64,000 nt of DNA from Lamellibrachia columna (lineage: Eukaryota > Annelida > Polychaeta > Sabellida > Siboglinidae), in contig OY759265.1 of the NCBI GenBank assembly GCA_963662155.1, forward strand, positions 12,505,929 through 12,569,928, in the 5' to 3' direction. The notes beneath the pieces are model-generated. The model was not told the DNA's origin and made no database searches. It saw only the letters and a program-made list of their open reading frames with translations. How positions within the stretch are numbered: position 1 is the stretch's first letter; every line of letters begins with the position of its first letter. Below, piece after piece: positions 1 through 14,181 of this stretch. Both the position numbers and the translations under genes were made by a program.

Positions 1-818
1 TAGGACATAGATTTTTTGCATAAATGCATGATTTTCATTTACCTTTATCAACAGTCTAAATAAAAAAAAATTCTGCACCGTTACCATTTTTATTTGGGGT
101 AAGACCACAGTTGACCTTCCTGTTTACTGTTTCACACGAATGTAGGGCACGCGAAATTGTGAAATGTGAACATAATAAATTCATATTATGTGACATGAGT
201 GCCTTTGAGCATGAATATTCACAGGTTTGTTTACATAAGCTATTGGCTGTGAAATAGTGCATTTTTTGGAGAGTTTAACTGGCGGAGGGATTTATGGGAA
301 TTTTTCTGCTATGGGCCACGTGGGCGCATGAATACACGTCGGAAACTGCCAGCAATCCTGAAGGAGTGGTTTGCACCACTCTGTCAAAGTCATCCTGGCT
401 TAGCCGTGGCAACCAAACCCCACTTCTAACCCCACTGGGTTCCTGTTGGATTGCTGCATCTGATGGTTTGTGGTAACAGTGGCCGGTCTTGAAGCCACCA
501 ATTTTCATCTCAATTCAACCAGCAGGTGGACATTTCTCCTCACTCTTTCTACTACTACTACAATTATCATGTGTTGTCTCCTCCATTTTAAAATCCCAGG
601 TAAATCCAAGTAAAATTACTAATGAAAGTGACAAAACCGTTATCTGAATGCAAAGACATCAAATCCACCTGAGAAACCAGATGACAGTGACAGGAAACCA
701 GTATATTAAGGGGGGGACATCTTTAAACTAGTGCAGCCTCCCTCTGATAAGTTACATCAAAGCAGAACAAGTCACATTATAATATAATTATTTAGCAGTC
801 AACTTTTGTTTATTTCAG

Positions 819-952
819 TTAATTAGACACAGTCACCTTTACTCAAGTCCATGTGAAGAGCACACATCTATTGGGAGTTGAGAAAATCCTGGACAGGCCA
901 AGCTGTTATCTGATATGGCCTATTGAGCTGACGTAACTGTTTCACATGGAAG
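819..952 (+). pseudogene. Decayed exon inside array A unit
   Basis: The block starts after a good acceptor (tttatttcag) and ends at a good donor (catggaag/gtgagt). One frame reads as protein (VTFTQVHVKSTHLLGVEK, then LDRPSCYLIWPIELT) and is broken by a TAA at the start and a second TAA four codons before the donor. The block recurs once per unit at about 1334-base steps, with the second TAA kept in the copies I checked, so it was dead before amplification. Gene unknown. Confidence 0.4.
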
Positions 953-1032
953 GTGAGTTGTTTTTGAGGACTCCACTAAGTAAGTTATGTAATGTTATGC
1001 AATTCGACAAGTTGAGGTGTCTGTCTTTTCAG

Positions 1033-1090
1033 TAATCCACAGTCAAATGTGATATTTGGGTCTGTTTACATAGGTGTATTGTGGCACCAG
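1033..1090 (+). other. Exon-like 58-base block of array A
   Basis: The block is bounded by tctgtcttttcag and caccag/gtaaaa. One frame is open and reads NPQSNVIFGSVYIGVLWHQ in unit 1, with few changes in the other units. It follows the decayed exon at 819-952 by 80 bases, but its open frame does not fit that exon's phase, so the two may not be spliced together. Confidence 0.3.
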
Positions 1091-4000
1091 GTAAAACATT
1101 ATTATAACTTTCAGTATGGAATAACAACTGGCTATATAGAATTTGATTACAGATCACATGCTGGACTATTCCAAAAATTATGTTACAAGTTCATTCGAGT
1201 GAGCTGAAAAAGTGAGTGTATTCGAGTATCGTACTAGAATACAGACTGTCTCAAACTGAAGTAGCTCATATCTGTGTGTTCTGTCCACCACAGGTGGTGG
1301 TTCCTTGTGTATGTAAGCAACTCCAACAACTAAGTAGGACATAGATTTTTTGCATGAATGCATGATTTTCATTTACCTTTATTAACAGTCTAAATAAAAA
1401 AAAATTCTGCACCGTTACCATTTTTATTTGGGGTAAGACCACAGTTGACCTTCCTGTTTACTGTTTCACACGAATGTAGGGCACGCGAAATTGTGAAATG
1501 TGAACATAATAAATTCATATTATGTGACATGAGTGCCTTTGAGCATGAATATTCACAGGTTTGTTTACATAAGCTATTGGCTGTGAAATAGTGCATTTTT
1601 TGGAGAGTTTAACTGGCGGAGGGATTTATGGGAATTTTTCTGCTATGGGCCACGTGGGCGCATGAATACACGTCGGAAACTGCCAGCAATCCTGAAGGAG
1701 TGGTTTGCACCACTCTGTCAAAATCATCCTGGCTTAGCCGTGGCAACCAAACCCCACTTCTAACCCCACTGGGTTCCTGTTGGATTGCTGCATCTGATGG
1801 TTTGTGGTAACAGTGGCCGGTCTTGAAGCCACCAATTTTCATCTTAATTCAACCAGCAGGTGGACATTTCTCCTCACTCTTTCTACTACTACTACAATTA
1901 TCATGTGTTGTCTCCTCCATTTTAAAATCCAAGGTAAATCCAAGTAAAATTACTAATGAAAGTGACAAAACCGTTATCTGAATGCAAAGACATCTAATCC
2001 ACCTGAGAAACCAGATGACAGTGACACGAAACCAGTATATTAAGGGGGGGACATCTTCAAACTAGTGCAGCCTCCCTCTGATAAGTTACATCAAAGCAGA
2101 ATAAGTCACATTATAATATAATTACTTTGCAGTCAACTTTTGTTTATTTCAGTTAATTAGACACAGTCACCTTTATTCAAGTCCATGTGAAGAGCACACA
2201 TCTATTGGGAGTTGAGAAAATCCTGGACAGGCCAAGCTGTTATCTGATATGGCCTATTGAGATGACGTAACTGTTTCACATGGAAGGTGAGTTGTTTTTG
2301 AGGACTCCACTAAGTAAGTTATGTAATGTTATGCAATTCGACAAGTTGAGGTGTCTGTCTTTTCAGTAATCCACAGTCAAAAGTGATATTTTTGTCTGTT
2401 TACATAGGTGTATTGTGGCACCAGGTAAAACATTATTATAACTTTCAGTATGGAATAACAACTGGCTATATAGAATTTGATTACAGATCACATGCTGGAC
2501 TATTCCAAAAATTATGTTACAAGTTCATTCGAGTGAGCTGAAAAAGTGAGTGTATATCTTACTAGAATACAGACTGTCTCAAACTGAAGTAGTTCATATC
2601 TGTGTGTTCTGTCCACCACAGGTGGTGGTTCCTTGTGTATGTAAGAAACTCCAACAACTAAGTAGGACATAGATTTTTTGCATGAATGCATGATTTTCAT
2701 TTACCTTTATCAACAGTCTAAATATAAAAAAATTCTGCACCGTTACCATTTTTATTTGGGGTAAGACCACAGTTGACCTTCCTGTTTACTGTTTCACACG
2801 AATGTACGGCACGCGAAATTGTGAAATGTGAACATAATAAATTCATATTATGTGACATGAGTGCCTTTGAGCATGAATATTCACAGGTTTGTTTACATAA
2901 GCTATTGGCTGTGAAATAGTGCATTTTTTGGAGAGTTTAACTGGCGGAGGGATTTATGGGAATATTTCTGCTATGGGCCACGTGGGCGCATGAATACACG
3001 TCGGAAACTGCCAGCAATCCTGAAGGAGTGGTTTGCACCACTCTGTCAAAATCATCCTGGCTTAGCCGTGGCAACCAAACCCCACTTCTAACCCCACTGG
3101 GTTCCTGTTGGATTGCTGCATCTGATGGTTTGTGATAACAGTGGCCGGTCTTGAAGCCACCAATTTTCATCTTAATTCAACCAGCAGGTGGACATTTCTC
3201 CTCACTCTTTCTACTACTACTACAATTATCATGTGTTGTCTCCTCCATTTTAAAATCCCAGGTAAATCCAAGTAAAATTACTAATGAAAGTGACAAAACC
3301 GTTATCTGAATGCAAAGACATCTAATCCACCTGAGAAACCAGATGACAGTGACACGAAACCAGTATATTAAGGGGGGACATCTTCAAACTAGGGCAGCCT
3401 CCCTCTGATAAGTTACATCAAAGCAGAATAAGTCACATTATAATATAATTACTTTGCAGTCAACTTTTGTTTATTTCAGTTAATTAGACACAGTCACCTT
3501 TACTCAAGTCCATGTGAAGAGCACACATCTATTGGGAGTTGAGAAAATCCTGGACAGGCCCAGCTGTTATCTGATATGGCCTAGTGAGCTGACGTAACTG
3601 TTTCACATGGAAGGTGAGTTGTTTTTGAGGACTCCACTAAGTAGGTTATGTAATGTTATGCAATTCGACAAGTTGAGGTGTCTGTCATTTCAGTAATCCA
3701 CAGTCAAAAGTGATATTTGGGTCTGTTTACATAGGTGTATTGTGGCACCAGGTAAAACATTATTATAACTTTCAGATGGAATAACAACTGGCTATACAGA
3801 ATTTTATTACAGAACACATGCTGGACTATTCAAAAAATTATGTGACAAGTTCATTCGAGTGAACTGAAAAAGTGAGTGTATTCGAGTATCGTACTAGAAT
3901 ACAGACTGTCTCAAGCTGAAGTAGCTCATATATGTGTGTTCTGCCCGTCACAGGTGGTGGTTCCTTGTGTATGTAAGCAACTCCGACAACTAGGTAGGAC

Positions 4001-7000
4001 ATAGATTTTTTTGAATAAATGCATGATTTTCATTTACCTTTATCAACAGGCTAAATTAAATTTTTGTCTGCACAATTACCATTTTTATTTGGGGTAAGAC
4101 CACAGTTGACCTTCCTGTTTACTGTTTCACACGAATGTAGGGCACGCGAAATTGTGAAATGTGAACTTAATAAATTCATATTATGTGACATGAGTGCCTT
4201 TGAGCATGAATATTCACAGGTTTGTTTACAGAAGCTATTGGATGTGAAATAGTGCATTTTTTGGAGGGTTTAACTGGCGGAGGGATTTATGGGAATTTTT
4301 TTGCTATGGGCCACTTGGGCGCATGAATACACGTCGGAAACTGCAAGCAATCCTGAAGGAGTGGTTTGCACCACTCTGTCAAAGTCATCCTGGCTTAGCC
4401 GTGGAAACCAAACCCCAATTCTAACCCCACTGGGTTCCTGTTGGATTGCTGCATCTGATGGTTTGTGGTAACAGTGGCCGGTCTTGAAGCCACCAATTTT
4501 CTTCTTAATTCAACCAGCAGGTGGACATTTCTCCTCACTCTTTCTACTACTACTACAACTATCATGTGTTGTCTCCTCCATTTTAAAATCCCAGGTAAAT
4601 CCAAGTAAAATTACTAATGAAAGTGACAAAACCGTTATCTGAATGCAAAGACATCTAATCCACCTGAGAAACCAGATGACAGTGACAGGAGACCAGTATA
4701 TTAAGGGGGGGACATCTTCAAACTAGTGCAGCCTCCCTCTGATAAGTTACATCAAAGCAGAATAAGTCACATTATAATATAATTACTTAGCAGTCAACTT
4801 TTGTTTATTTCAGTTAATTAGACACAGTCACCTTTACTCAAGTCCATGTGAAGAGCACACATCTATTGGGAGTTGAGAAAATCCTGGACAGGCCCAGCTG
4901 TTATCTGATATGGCCTAGTGAGCTGACGTAACTGTTTCACATGGAAGGTGAGTTGTTTTTGAGGACTCCACTAAGTAGGTTATGTAATGTTATGCAATTC
5001 GACAAGTTGAGGTGTCTTTCATTTCAGTAATCCACAGTCAAAAGTGATATTTGGGTCTGTTTACATAGGTGTATTGTGGCACCAGGTAAAACATTATTAT
5101 AACTTTCAGATGGAATAACAACTGGCTATACAGAATTTGATTACAGAACACATGCTGGACTATTCCAAAAATTATGTGACAAGTTCATTCGAGTGAACTG
5201 AAAAAGTGAGTGTATTCGAGTATCGTACTAGAATACAGACTGTCTCAAGCTGAAGTAGCTCATATATGTGTGTTCTGCCCACCACAGGTGGTGGTTCCTT
5301 GTGTATGTAAGCAACTCCGACAACTAGGTAGGACATAGATTTTTTTGAATAAATGCATGATTTTCATTTACCTTTATCAACAGGCTAAATTAAATTTTTG
5401 TCTGCACAATTACCATTTTTATTTGGGGTAAGACCACAGTTGACCTTCCTGTTTACTGTTTCACACGAATGTAGGGCACGCGAAATTGTGAAATGTGAAT
5501 TTAATAAATTCAAATTATGTGACATGAGTGCCTTTGAGCATGAATATTCACATGTTTGTTTATAGAAGCTATTGGCTGTGAAATAGTGCATTTTTTGGAG
5601 AGTTTAACTGGCGGAGGGATTTATGGGAATTTTTCTGCTATGGGCCACGTGGGCGCATGAATACACGTCGGAAACTGCCAGCAATCCTGAAGGAGTGGTT
5701 TGCACCACTCTGTCAAAGTCATCCTGGCTTAGCCGTGGCAACCAAACCCCACTGCTAACCCCACTGGGTTCCTGTTGGATTGCTGCATCTGATGGTTTGT
5801 GGTAACAGTGGCCGGTCTTGAAGCCACCAATTTTCATCTTAATTCAACCAGCAGGTGGACATTTCTCCTCACTCTTTCTACTACTACTACAACTATCATG
5901 TGTTGTCTCCTCCATTTTAAAATCCCAGGTAAATCCAAGTAAAATTACTAATGAAAGTGACAAAACCGTTATCTGAATGCAAAGACATCTAATCCACCTG
6001 AGAAACCAGATGACAGTGACAGGAAACCAGTATATTAAGGGGGGGACATCTTCAAACTAGTGCAGCCTCCCTCTGATAAGTTACATCAAAGCAGAACAAG
6101 TCACATTATAATATAATTACTTAGCAGTCAACTTTTGTTTATTTCAGTTAATTAGACCCAGTCACCTTTACTCAAGTCCATGTGAAGAGCACACATCTAT
6201 TGGGAGTTGAGAAAATCCTGGACAGGCCCAGCTGTTATCTGATATGGCCTAGTGAGCTGAAGTAACTGTTTCTCATGGAAGGTGAGTTGTTTTTGAGGAC
6301 TCCGCTAAGTAGGTTATGTAATGTTATGCAATTCGACAAGTTGAGGTGTCTGTCTTTTCAGTAATCCACAGTCAAAAGTGATATTTGGGTCTGTTTACAT
6401 AGGTGTATTGTGGCACCAGGTAAAAAATTATTATAACTTTCAGTATGGAATAACAACTGGCTATATAGAATTTGATTACAGAACACATGCTGGACTATTC
6501 CAAAAATTATGTTAAAAGTTCATTCGAGTGAACTGAAAAAGTGAGTGTATTCGAGTATCTTACTAGAATACAGACTGTCTCAAGCTGAAGTAGCTCATAT
6601 ATGTGTGTTCTGCCCACCACAGGTGGTGGTTCCTTGTGTATGTAAGCAACTCCGACAACTAGGTAGGACATAGATTGTTTTGCATAAATGCATGATTTTC
6701 ATTTACCTTTATCAACAGGCTAAATTAAATTTTTGTCTGCTCAATTACCATTTTTATTTAGGGTAAGACCACAGTTGACCTTCCTGTTTACTGTTTCACA
6801 CGAATGTAGGGCACGCAAAATTGTGAAATGTGAATTTAATAAATTCATATTATGTGACATGAGTGCCTTTGAGCATGAATATTCACAGGTTTGTTTATAG
6901 AAGCTATTGGCTGTGAAATAGTGCATTTTTTGGAGAGTATAACTGGCGGAAGGATTTATGGGAATTTTTCTGCTATGGGCCACGTGGGCGCATGAATACA

Positions 7001-10000
7001 CGTCGGAAACTGCCAGCAATCCTGAAGGAGTGGTTTGCACCACTCTGTCAAAGTCATCCTGGCTTAGCCGTGGCAACCAAACCCCACTTCTAGCCCCACT
7101 GGGTTCCTGTTGGATTGCTGCATCTGATGGTTTGTGGTAACAGTGGCCGGTCTTGAAGCCACCAATTTTCATCTTAATTCAACCAGCAGGTGGACATTTC
7201 TCCTCACTCTTTCTACTACTACTACAACTATCATGTGTTGTCTCCTCCATTTAAAAATCCCAGGTAAATCCAAGTAAAATTACTAATGAAAGTGACAAAA
7301 CCGTTATCTGAATGCAAAGACATCAAATCCACCTGAGAAACCAGATGACAGTGACAGGAAACCAGTATATTAAGGGGGGGACATCTTCAAACTAGTGCAG
7401 CCTCCCTCTGATAAGTTACATCAAAGCAGAACAAGTCACATTATAATATAATTATTTAGCAGTCAACTTTTGTTTATTTCAGTTAATTAGACACAGTCAC
7501 CTTTACTCAAGTCCATGTGAAGAGCACACATCTATTGGGAGTTGAGAAAATCCTGGACAGGCCAAGCTGTTATCTCATATGGCCTATTGAGCTGACGTAA
7601 CTGTTTCATATGGAAGGTGAGTTGTTTTTGAGGACTCCACTAAGTAAGTTATGTAATGTTATGCAATTCGACAAGTTGAGGTGTCTGTCTTTTCAGTAAT
7701 CCACACTCAAAGGTGATATTTGGGTCTGTTTACATAGGTGTATTGCGCCACCAGGTAAAAAATTATTATAACTTTCAGTGTGGAATAACAACTGGCTATA
7801 TAGAATTTGATTACAGATCACATGCTGGACTATTCCCAAAATTATGTTACAAGTTCATTCGAGTGAGCTGAAAAAGTGAGTGTATTCGAGTACCGTACTA
7901 GAATACAGACTGTTTGAAACTGAAGTAGCTCATATCTGTGTGTTCTGTCCACCACAGGTGGTGGTTCCTTGTGTATGTAAGCAACTCCAACAACTAAGTA
8001 GGACATAGATTTTTTGCATGAATGCATGATTTTCATTTACCTTTATCAACAGTCTAAATAAAAAAAAATTCTGCACCGTTACCATTTTTATTTGGGGTAA
8101 GACCACAGTTGACCTTCCTGTTTACTGTTTCACACGAATGTAGGGCACGCGAAATTGTGAAATGTGAAATTAATAAATTCATATTATGTGACATGAGTGC
8201 CTTTGAGCATGAATATTCACAGGTTTGTTTACAGAAGCTATTGGCTGTGAAATAGTGCATTTTTTGGAGAGTTTAACTGACGGAGGGATTTATGGGAATT
8301 TTTCTGCTATGGGCCACGTGGGCGCATGAATACACGTCGGAAACTGCCAGCAATCCTGAAGGAGTGGTTTGCACCACTCTGTCAAAGTCATCCTGGCTTA
8401 GCCGTGGAAACCAAATCCCACTGCTAACCCCACTGGATTCCTGTTGGATTGCTGCATCTGATGGTTTGTGGTAACAGTGGCCGGTCTTGAAGCCACCAAT
8501 TTTCATCTTAATTCCACCAGGAGGTGGACATTTCTCCTCACTCTTTCTACTACTACTACTACAATCATGTGTTGTCTCCTCCATTTTAAAATCCCAGGTA
8601 AATCCAAGTAAAATTACTAATGAAAGTGACAAAAACCGTTATCTGAATGCAAAGACATCTAATCCACCTGAGAAACCAGATGACAGTGACAGGAGACCAG
8701 TATATTAAGGGGGGAGACATCTTCAAACTAGTGCAGCCTCCCTCTGATAAGTTACATCAAAGCAGAACAAGTCACATTATAATATAATTACTTAGCAGTC
8801 AACTTTGTTTATTTCAGTTAATTAGACCCAGTCAACTTTACTCAAGTCCATGTGAAGAGCACACATCTATTGGGAGTTGAGAAAATCCTGGACAGGCCCA
8901 GCTGTTATCTGATATGGCCTAGTGAGCTGACGTAACTGTTTCTCATGGAAGGTGAGTTGTTTTTGAGGACTCCACTAAGTAGGTTATGTAATGTTATGCA
9001 ATTCGACAAGTTGAGGTGTCTGTCTTTTCAGTAATCCACAGTCAAATGTGATATTTGGGTCTGTTTACATAGGTATATTGTGGCACCAGGTAAAAAATTA
9101 TTATAACTTTCAGTATGGAATAACAACTGGCTTAATAGAATTTGATTACAGAACACATGCTGGACTATTCCAAAAATTATGTTACAAGTTCATTCGAGTG
9201 AACTGAAAAAGTGAGTGTATTCGAGTATCGTACTAGAATACAGACTGTCTCAAGCTGAAGTAGCTCATATATGTGTGTTCTGCCCACCACAGGTGGTGGT
9301 TCCTTGTGTATGTAAGCAACTCCGACAACTAGGTAGGACATAGATTTTTTTGCATCAATGCATGATTTTCATTTACCTTTATCAACAGGCTAAATTAAAT
9401 TTGTGTCTGCACAATTACCATTTTTATTTGGGGTAAGACCAGAGTTGACCTCCCTGTTTACTGTTTCACACGAATGTAGGGCACGCGAAATTGTGAAATG
9501 TGAACTTAATAAATTCATATGATGTGACATGAGTGCCTTTGAGCATGAATATTCACAGGTTTGTTTATAGAAGCTATTGGCTGTGAAATAGTGCATTTTT
9601 TGGAGAGTTTAACTGGCGGAGGGATTTATGGGAATTTTTCTGTTATGGGCCACGTGGGCGCATGAATACACGTCGGAAACTGCCAGCAATCCTGAAGGAG
9701 TGGTTTGCACCACTCTGTCAAAGTCATCCTGGCTTAGCCGTGGCAACCAAACCCCACTGCTAACCCCATTGGGTTCCTGTTGGATTGCTGCATCTGATGG
9801 TTTGTGGTAACAGTGGCCGGTCTTGAAGCCACCAATTTTCATCTTAGTTCCACCAGCAGGTGGACATTTCTCCTCACTCTTTCTCCTACTACTACTACTA
9901 CTATCATGTGTTGTCTCCTCCATTTTAAAATCCCAGGTAAATCCAAGTAAAATTACTAATGAAAGTGACAAAACCGTTATCTGAATGCAAAGACATCTAA

Positions 10001-12282
10001 TCCACCTGAGAAACCAGATGAGAGTGACAGGAGACCAGTATATTAAGGGGGGGACATCTTCAAACTAGTGCAGCCTCCCTCTGATAAGTTACTTCAAAGC
10101 AGAACAAGTCACATTATAATATAATTACTTAGCAGTCAACTTTTGTTTATTTCAGTTAATTAGACACAGTCACCTTTGCTCAAGTCCATGTGAAGAGCAC
10201 ACATCTATTGGGAGTTGAGAAAATCCTGGACAGGCGCAGCTGTTATCTGATATGGCCTATTGAGCTGACGTAACTGTTTCACATGGAAGGTGAGTTGTTT
10301 TTGAGGACTCCACTAAGTAAGTTATGTAATGTTATGCAATTCGACAAGTTGAGGTGTCTGTCTTTTCAGTAATCCACACTCAAAGGTGATATTTGGGTCT
10401 GTTTACATAGGTGTATTGTGGCACCAGGTAAAAAATTATTATAACTTTCAGTATGGAATAACAACTGGCTATATAGAATTTGATTACAGATCACATGCTG
10501 GACTATTCCAAAAATTATGTTACAAGTTCATTCGAGTGAGCTGAAAAAGTGAGTGTATTCGAGTATCGTACTAGAATACAGACTGTCTCAAACTGAAGTA
10601 GCTCATATCTGTGTGTTCTGTCCACCACAGGTGGTGGTTCCTTGTGTATGTAAGCAACACCAACAACTAAGTAGGACATAGATTTTTTGCATGAATGCAT
10701 GATTTTCATTTACCTTTATCAACAGTCTAAATAAAAAAAAATTCTGCACCGTTACCATTTTTATTTGGGGTAAGACCACAGTTGACCTTCCTGTTTACTG
10801 TTTCACACGAATGTAGGGCACGCGAAATTGTGAAATGTGAAATTAATAAATTCATATTATGTGACATGAGTGCCTTTGAGCATGAATATTCACAGGTTTG
10901 TTTACAGAAGCTATTGGCTGTGAAATAGTGCATTTTTTGGAGAGTTTAACTGACGGAGGGATTTATGGGAATTTTTCTGCTATGGGCCACGTGGGCGCAT
11001 GAATACACGTCGGAAACTGCCAGCAATCCTGAAGGAGTGGTTTGCACCACTCTGTCAAAGTCATCCTGGCTTAGCCGTGGAAACCAAATCCCACTGCTAA
11101 CCCCACTGGATTCCTGTTGGATTGCTGCATCTGATGGTTTGTGGTAACAGTGGCCGGTCTTGAAGCCACCAATTTTCATCTTAATTCCACCAGGAGGTGG
11201 ACATTTCTCCTCACTCTTTCTACTACTACTACTACTATCATGTGTTGTCTCCTCCATTTTAAAATCCCAGGTAAATCCAAGTAAAATTACTAATGAAAGT
11301 GACAAAAACCGTTATCTGAATGCAAAGACATCTAATCCACCTGAGAAACCAGATGACAGTGACAGGAGACCAGTATATTAAGGGGGGAGACATCTTCAAA
11401 CTAGTGCAGCCTCCCTCTGATAAGTTACATCAAAGCAGAACAAGTCACATTATAATATAATTACTTAGCAGTCAACTTTTGTTTATTTCAGTTAATTAGA
11501 CCCAGTCACCTTTACTCAAGTCCATGTGAAGAGCACACATCTATTGGGAGTTGAGAAAATCCTGGACAGGCCCAGCTGTTATCTGATATGGCCTAGTGAG
11601 CTGACGTAACTGTTTCTCATGGAAGGTGAGTTGTTTTTGAGGACTCCACTAAGTAGGTTATGTAATGTTATGCAATTCGACAAGTTGAGGTGTCTGTCTT
11701 TTCAGTAATCCACAGTCAAAAGTGATATTTGGGTCTGTTTACATAGGTGTATTGTGGCACCAGGTAAAAAATTATTATAACTTTCAGTATGGAATAACAA
11801 CTGGCTATATAGAATTTGATTACAGAACACATGCTGGATTATTCCAAAAATTATGTTACAAGTTCATTCGAGTGAACTGAAAAACTGAGTGTATTCGAGT
11901 ATCGTACTAGAATACAGACTGTCTCAAGCTGAAGTAGCTTATATATGTGTGTTCTGCCCACCACAGGTGGTGGTTCCTTGTGTATGTAAGCAACTCCGAC
12001 AACTAGGTAGGACATAGATTTTTTTGAATAAATGCATGATTTTCATTTACCTTTATCAACAGGCTAAATTAAATTTTTGTCTGCACAATTACCATTTTTA
12101 TTTGGGGTAAGACCACAGTTGACTTTCCTGTTTACTTTTTCACACGAATGTAGGGCACGCGAAATTGTGAAATGTGAACTTAATAAATTCATATTATGTG
12201 ACATGAGTGCCTTTGAGCATGAATATTCACAGGTTTGTTTATAGAAGCTATTGGCTGTGAAATAGTGCATTTTTTGGAGAGT

Positions 12283-12645
12283 TTAACTGGCGGAGGGATT
12301 TATGGGAATTTTTCTGCTATGGGCCACGTGGGCGCATGAATACACGTCGGAAACTGCCAGCAATCCTGAAGGAGTGGTTTGCACCACTCTGTCAAAGTCA
12401 TCCTGGCTTAGCCGTGGCAACCAAACCCCACTGCTAACCCCATTGGGTTCCTGTTGGATTGCTGCATCTGATGGTTTGTGGTAACAGTGGCCGGTCTTGA
12501 AGCCACCAATTTTCATCTTAATTCCACCAGCAGGTGGACATTTCTCCTCACTCTTTCTCCTACTACTACTACTACTATCATGTGTTGTCTCCTCCATTTT
12601 AAAATCCCAGGTAAATCCAAGTAAAATTACTAATGAAAGTGACAA
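12283..12645 (-). CDS. Recurring minus-strand ORF of array A, 120 aa (hypothetical)
   Basis: This is the best-preserved copy of an ORF found in every unit. Near-identical full versions lie at 9609-9971, 10946-11305 and 8273-8632 (minus), shorter ones in units 1-6, and a version fused across the deletion at 13405-13707. An internal Met in good context (AAAATGG) starts MEETTHD, followed by a poly-Ser tract encoded by the TAC microsatellite. Ser number varies between copies while the frame stays open in units 7-11. The core has GHCYHKPSDAA and WLPRLSQDDFDRVV, then PSGLLAVSDVYSCAHVAH before the stop. There is no signal peptide or membrane segment. The WLPRL..DFDRVV block reminds me of N-terminal regions of transposase-like invertebrate proteins, but I cannot name a family. 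It may be one exon of an amplified gene or element. I am unsure that it is expressed. Confidence 0.35.
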   Translation of the reverse strand: MSLSLVILLGFTWDFKMEETTHDSSSSSRRKSEEKCPPAGGIKMKIGGFKTGHCYHKPSDAAIQQEPNGVSSGVWLPRLSQDDFDRVVQTTPSGLLAVSDVYSCAHVAHSRKIPINPSAS

Positions 12646-14181
12646 AACCGTTATCTGATTGCAAAGACATCTAATCCACCTGAGAAACCAGATGACAGTG
12701 ATAGGAGACCAGTATATTAAGGGGGGGACATCTTCAAACTAGTGCAGCCTCCCTCTGATAAGTTACATCAAAGCAGAACAAGTCACATTATAATATAATT
12801 ACTTAGCAGTCAACTTTTGTTTATTTCAGTTAATTAGACACAGTCACCTTTACTCAAGTCCATGTGAAGAGCACACATCTATTGGGAGTTGAGAAAATCC
12901 TGGACAGGCCCAGCTGTTATCTGATATGGCCTAGTGAGCTGACGTAACTGCTTCACATGGAAAGTGAGTTGTTTTTGAGGACTCCACTAAGTAGGTTATG
13001 TAATGTTATGCAATTCGACAAGTTGAAGTGTCTGTCTTTTCAGTAATCCACAGTCAAAAGTGATATTTGGGTCTGTTTACATAGGTGTATTGTGGCACCA
13101 GGTAAAAAAATTATTATAACTTTCAGTATGGAATAACAACTGGCTATATAGAATTTGATTACAGAACATATGCTGGACTATTCCAAAAATTATGTTACAA
13201 GTTCATTCGAGTGAACTGAAAAAGTGAGTGTATTCGAGTATCTTACTAGAATACAGACTGTCTCAAGCTGAAGTAGCTCATATGTGTGTTCTGCCCACCA
13301 CAGGTGGTGGTTCCTTGTGTATGTAAGCAACTCCGACAACTAGGTAGGACATAGATTTTTTGCATAAATGAATGATTTTCATTTACCTTTATCAACAGGC
13401 TAAATTAAATTTTTGTCTGCAAAATTACCATTTTTATTTGGGGTAAGACTCTGTCAAAGTCATCCTGGCTTAGCCGTGGCAACCAAACCCCACTGCTAAC
13501 CCCACTGGGTTCATGTTGGATTGCTGCATCTGATGGTTTGTGGTAACAGTGGCCGGTCTTGAATCCACCAATTTTCATCTTAATTCCACCAGCAGGTGGA
13601 CATTTCTCCTCACTCTTTCTACTACTACTACTACTACTATCATGTGTTGTCTCCTCCATTTTAAAATCCCAGGAAAATCCAAGTAAAAGTACTAATGAAA
13701 GTGACAAAACCGTTATCTGAATGCAAAGACGTCTAATCCACCTGAGAAACCAGATGACAGTGACAGGAGACCAGTATATTAGGGGGGGTGTGGGGACATC
13801 TTCAAACTAGTGCAGCCTCCCTCTGATAAGTTACATCAAAGCAGAACAAGTCACATTATAATATAATTATTTAGCAGTCAACTTTTGTTTACTTCAGTTA
13901 ATTAGACACAGTCACCTTTACTCAAGTCCATATGAAGAGCACACATCTATTGGGAGTTGAGAAAATCCTGGACAGGCCCAGCTGTTATCTGATATGGCCT
14001 AGTGAAATGGCGTAACTGTTTCACAGGGAAGGTGAGTTGTTTCTGAGGACTCCACTAAGTAGGTTATGTAATGTTATGCAATTCGACAAGTTGCGGTGTC
14101 TGGGTTTTCAGTAATCCACACTCAAAGGTGATATTTGGGTCTGTTTACATAGGTGTATTGTGGCACCAGGTAAAAAAATGT

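Larger units (their letters stand above)
1..14178. repeat. Tandem array A, ~1.33-kb macrosatellite (11 units)
   Basis: The same landmark recurs at 56, 1390, 2718, 4051, 5385, ~6719, 8054, 9390, 10727, 12064 and ~13400, giving spacings of 1328-1337 bases. The first unit is cut by the window edge. The eleventh has a ~274-base internal deletion at 13449 and is cut at 14178, where repeat B begins. Two unit types can be told apart by the landmark sequence (a run of A then ttctgcaccg, versus aaatttttgtctgcac). The order is alpha x3, beta x3, then alpha-beta-alpha-beta-beta. Unit 7 resembles unit 9 and unit 8 resembles unit 10 more than their neighbours, so a ~2.67-kb higher-order repeat has spread. 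Each unit has a TAC/TACT microsatellite of variable length, a recurring minus-strand ORF and plus-strand exon-like pieces. I see no transposon ends or LTRs. Confidence 0.95.

Noticed and set aside
1..14178. Array A as an rRNA, snRNA or histone gene cluster
   Set aside because: No rRNA, snRNA or histone sequence was recognised in the unit.
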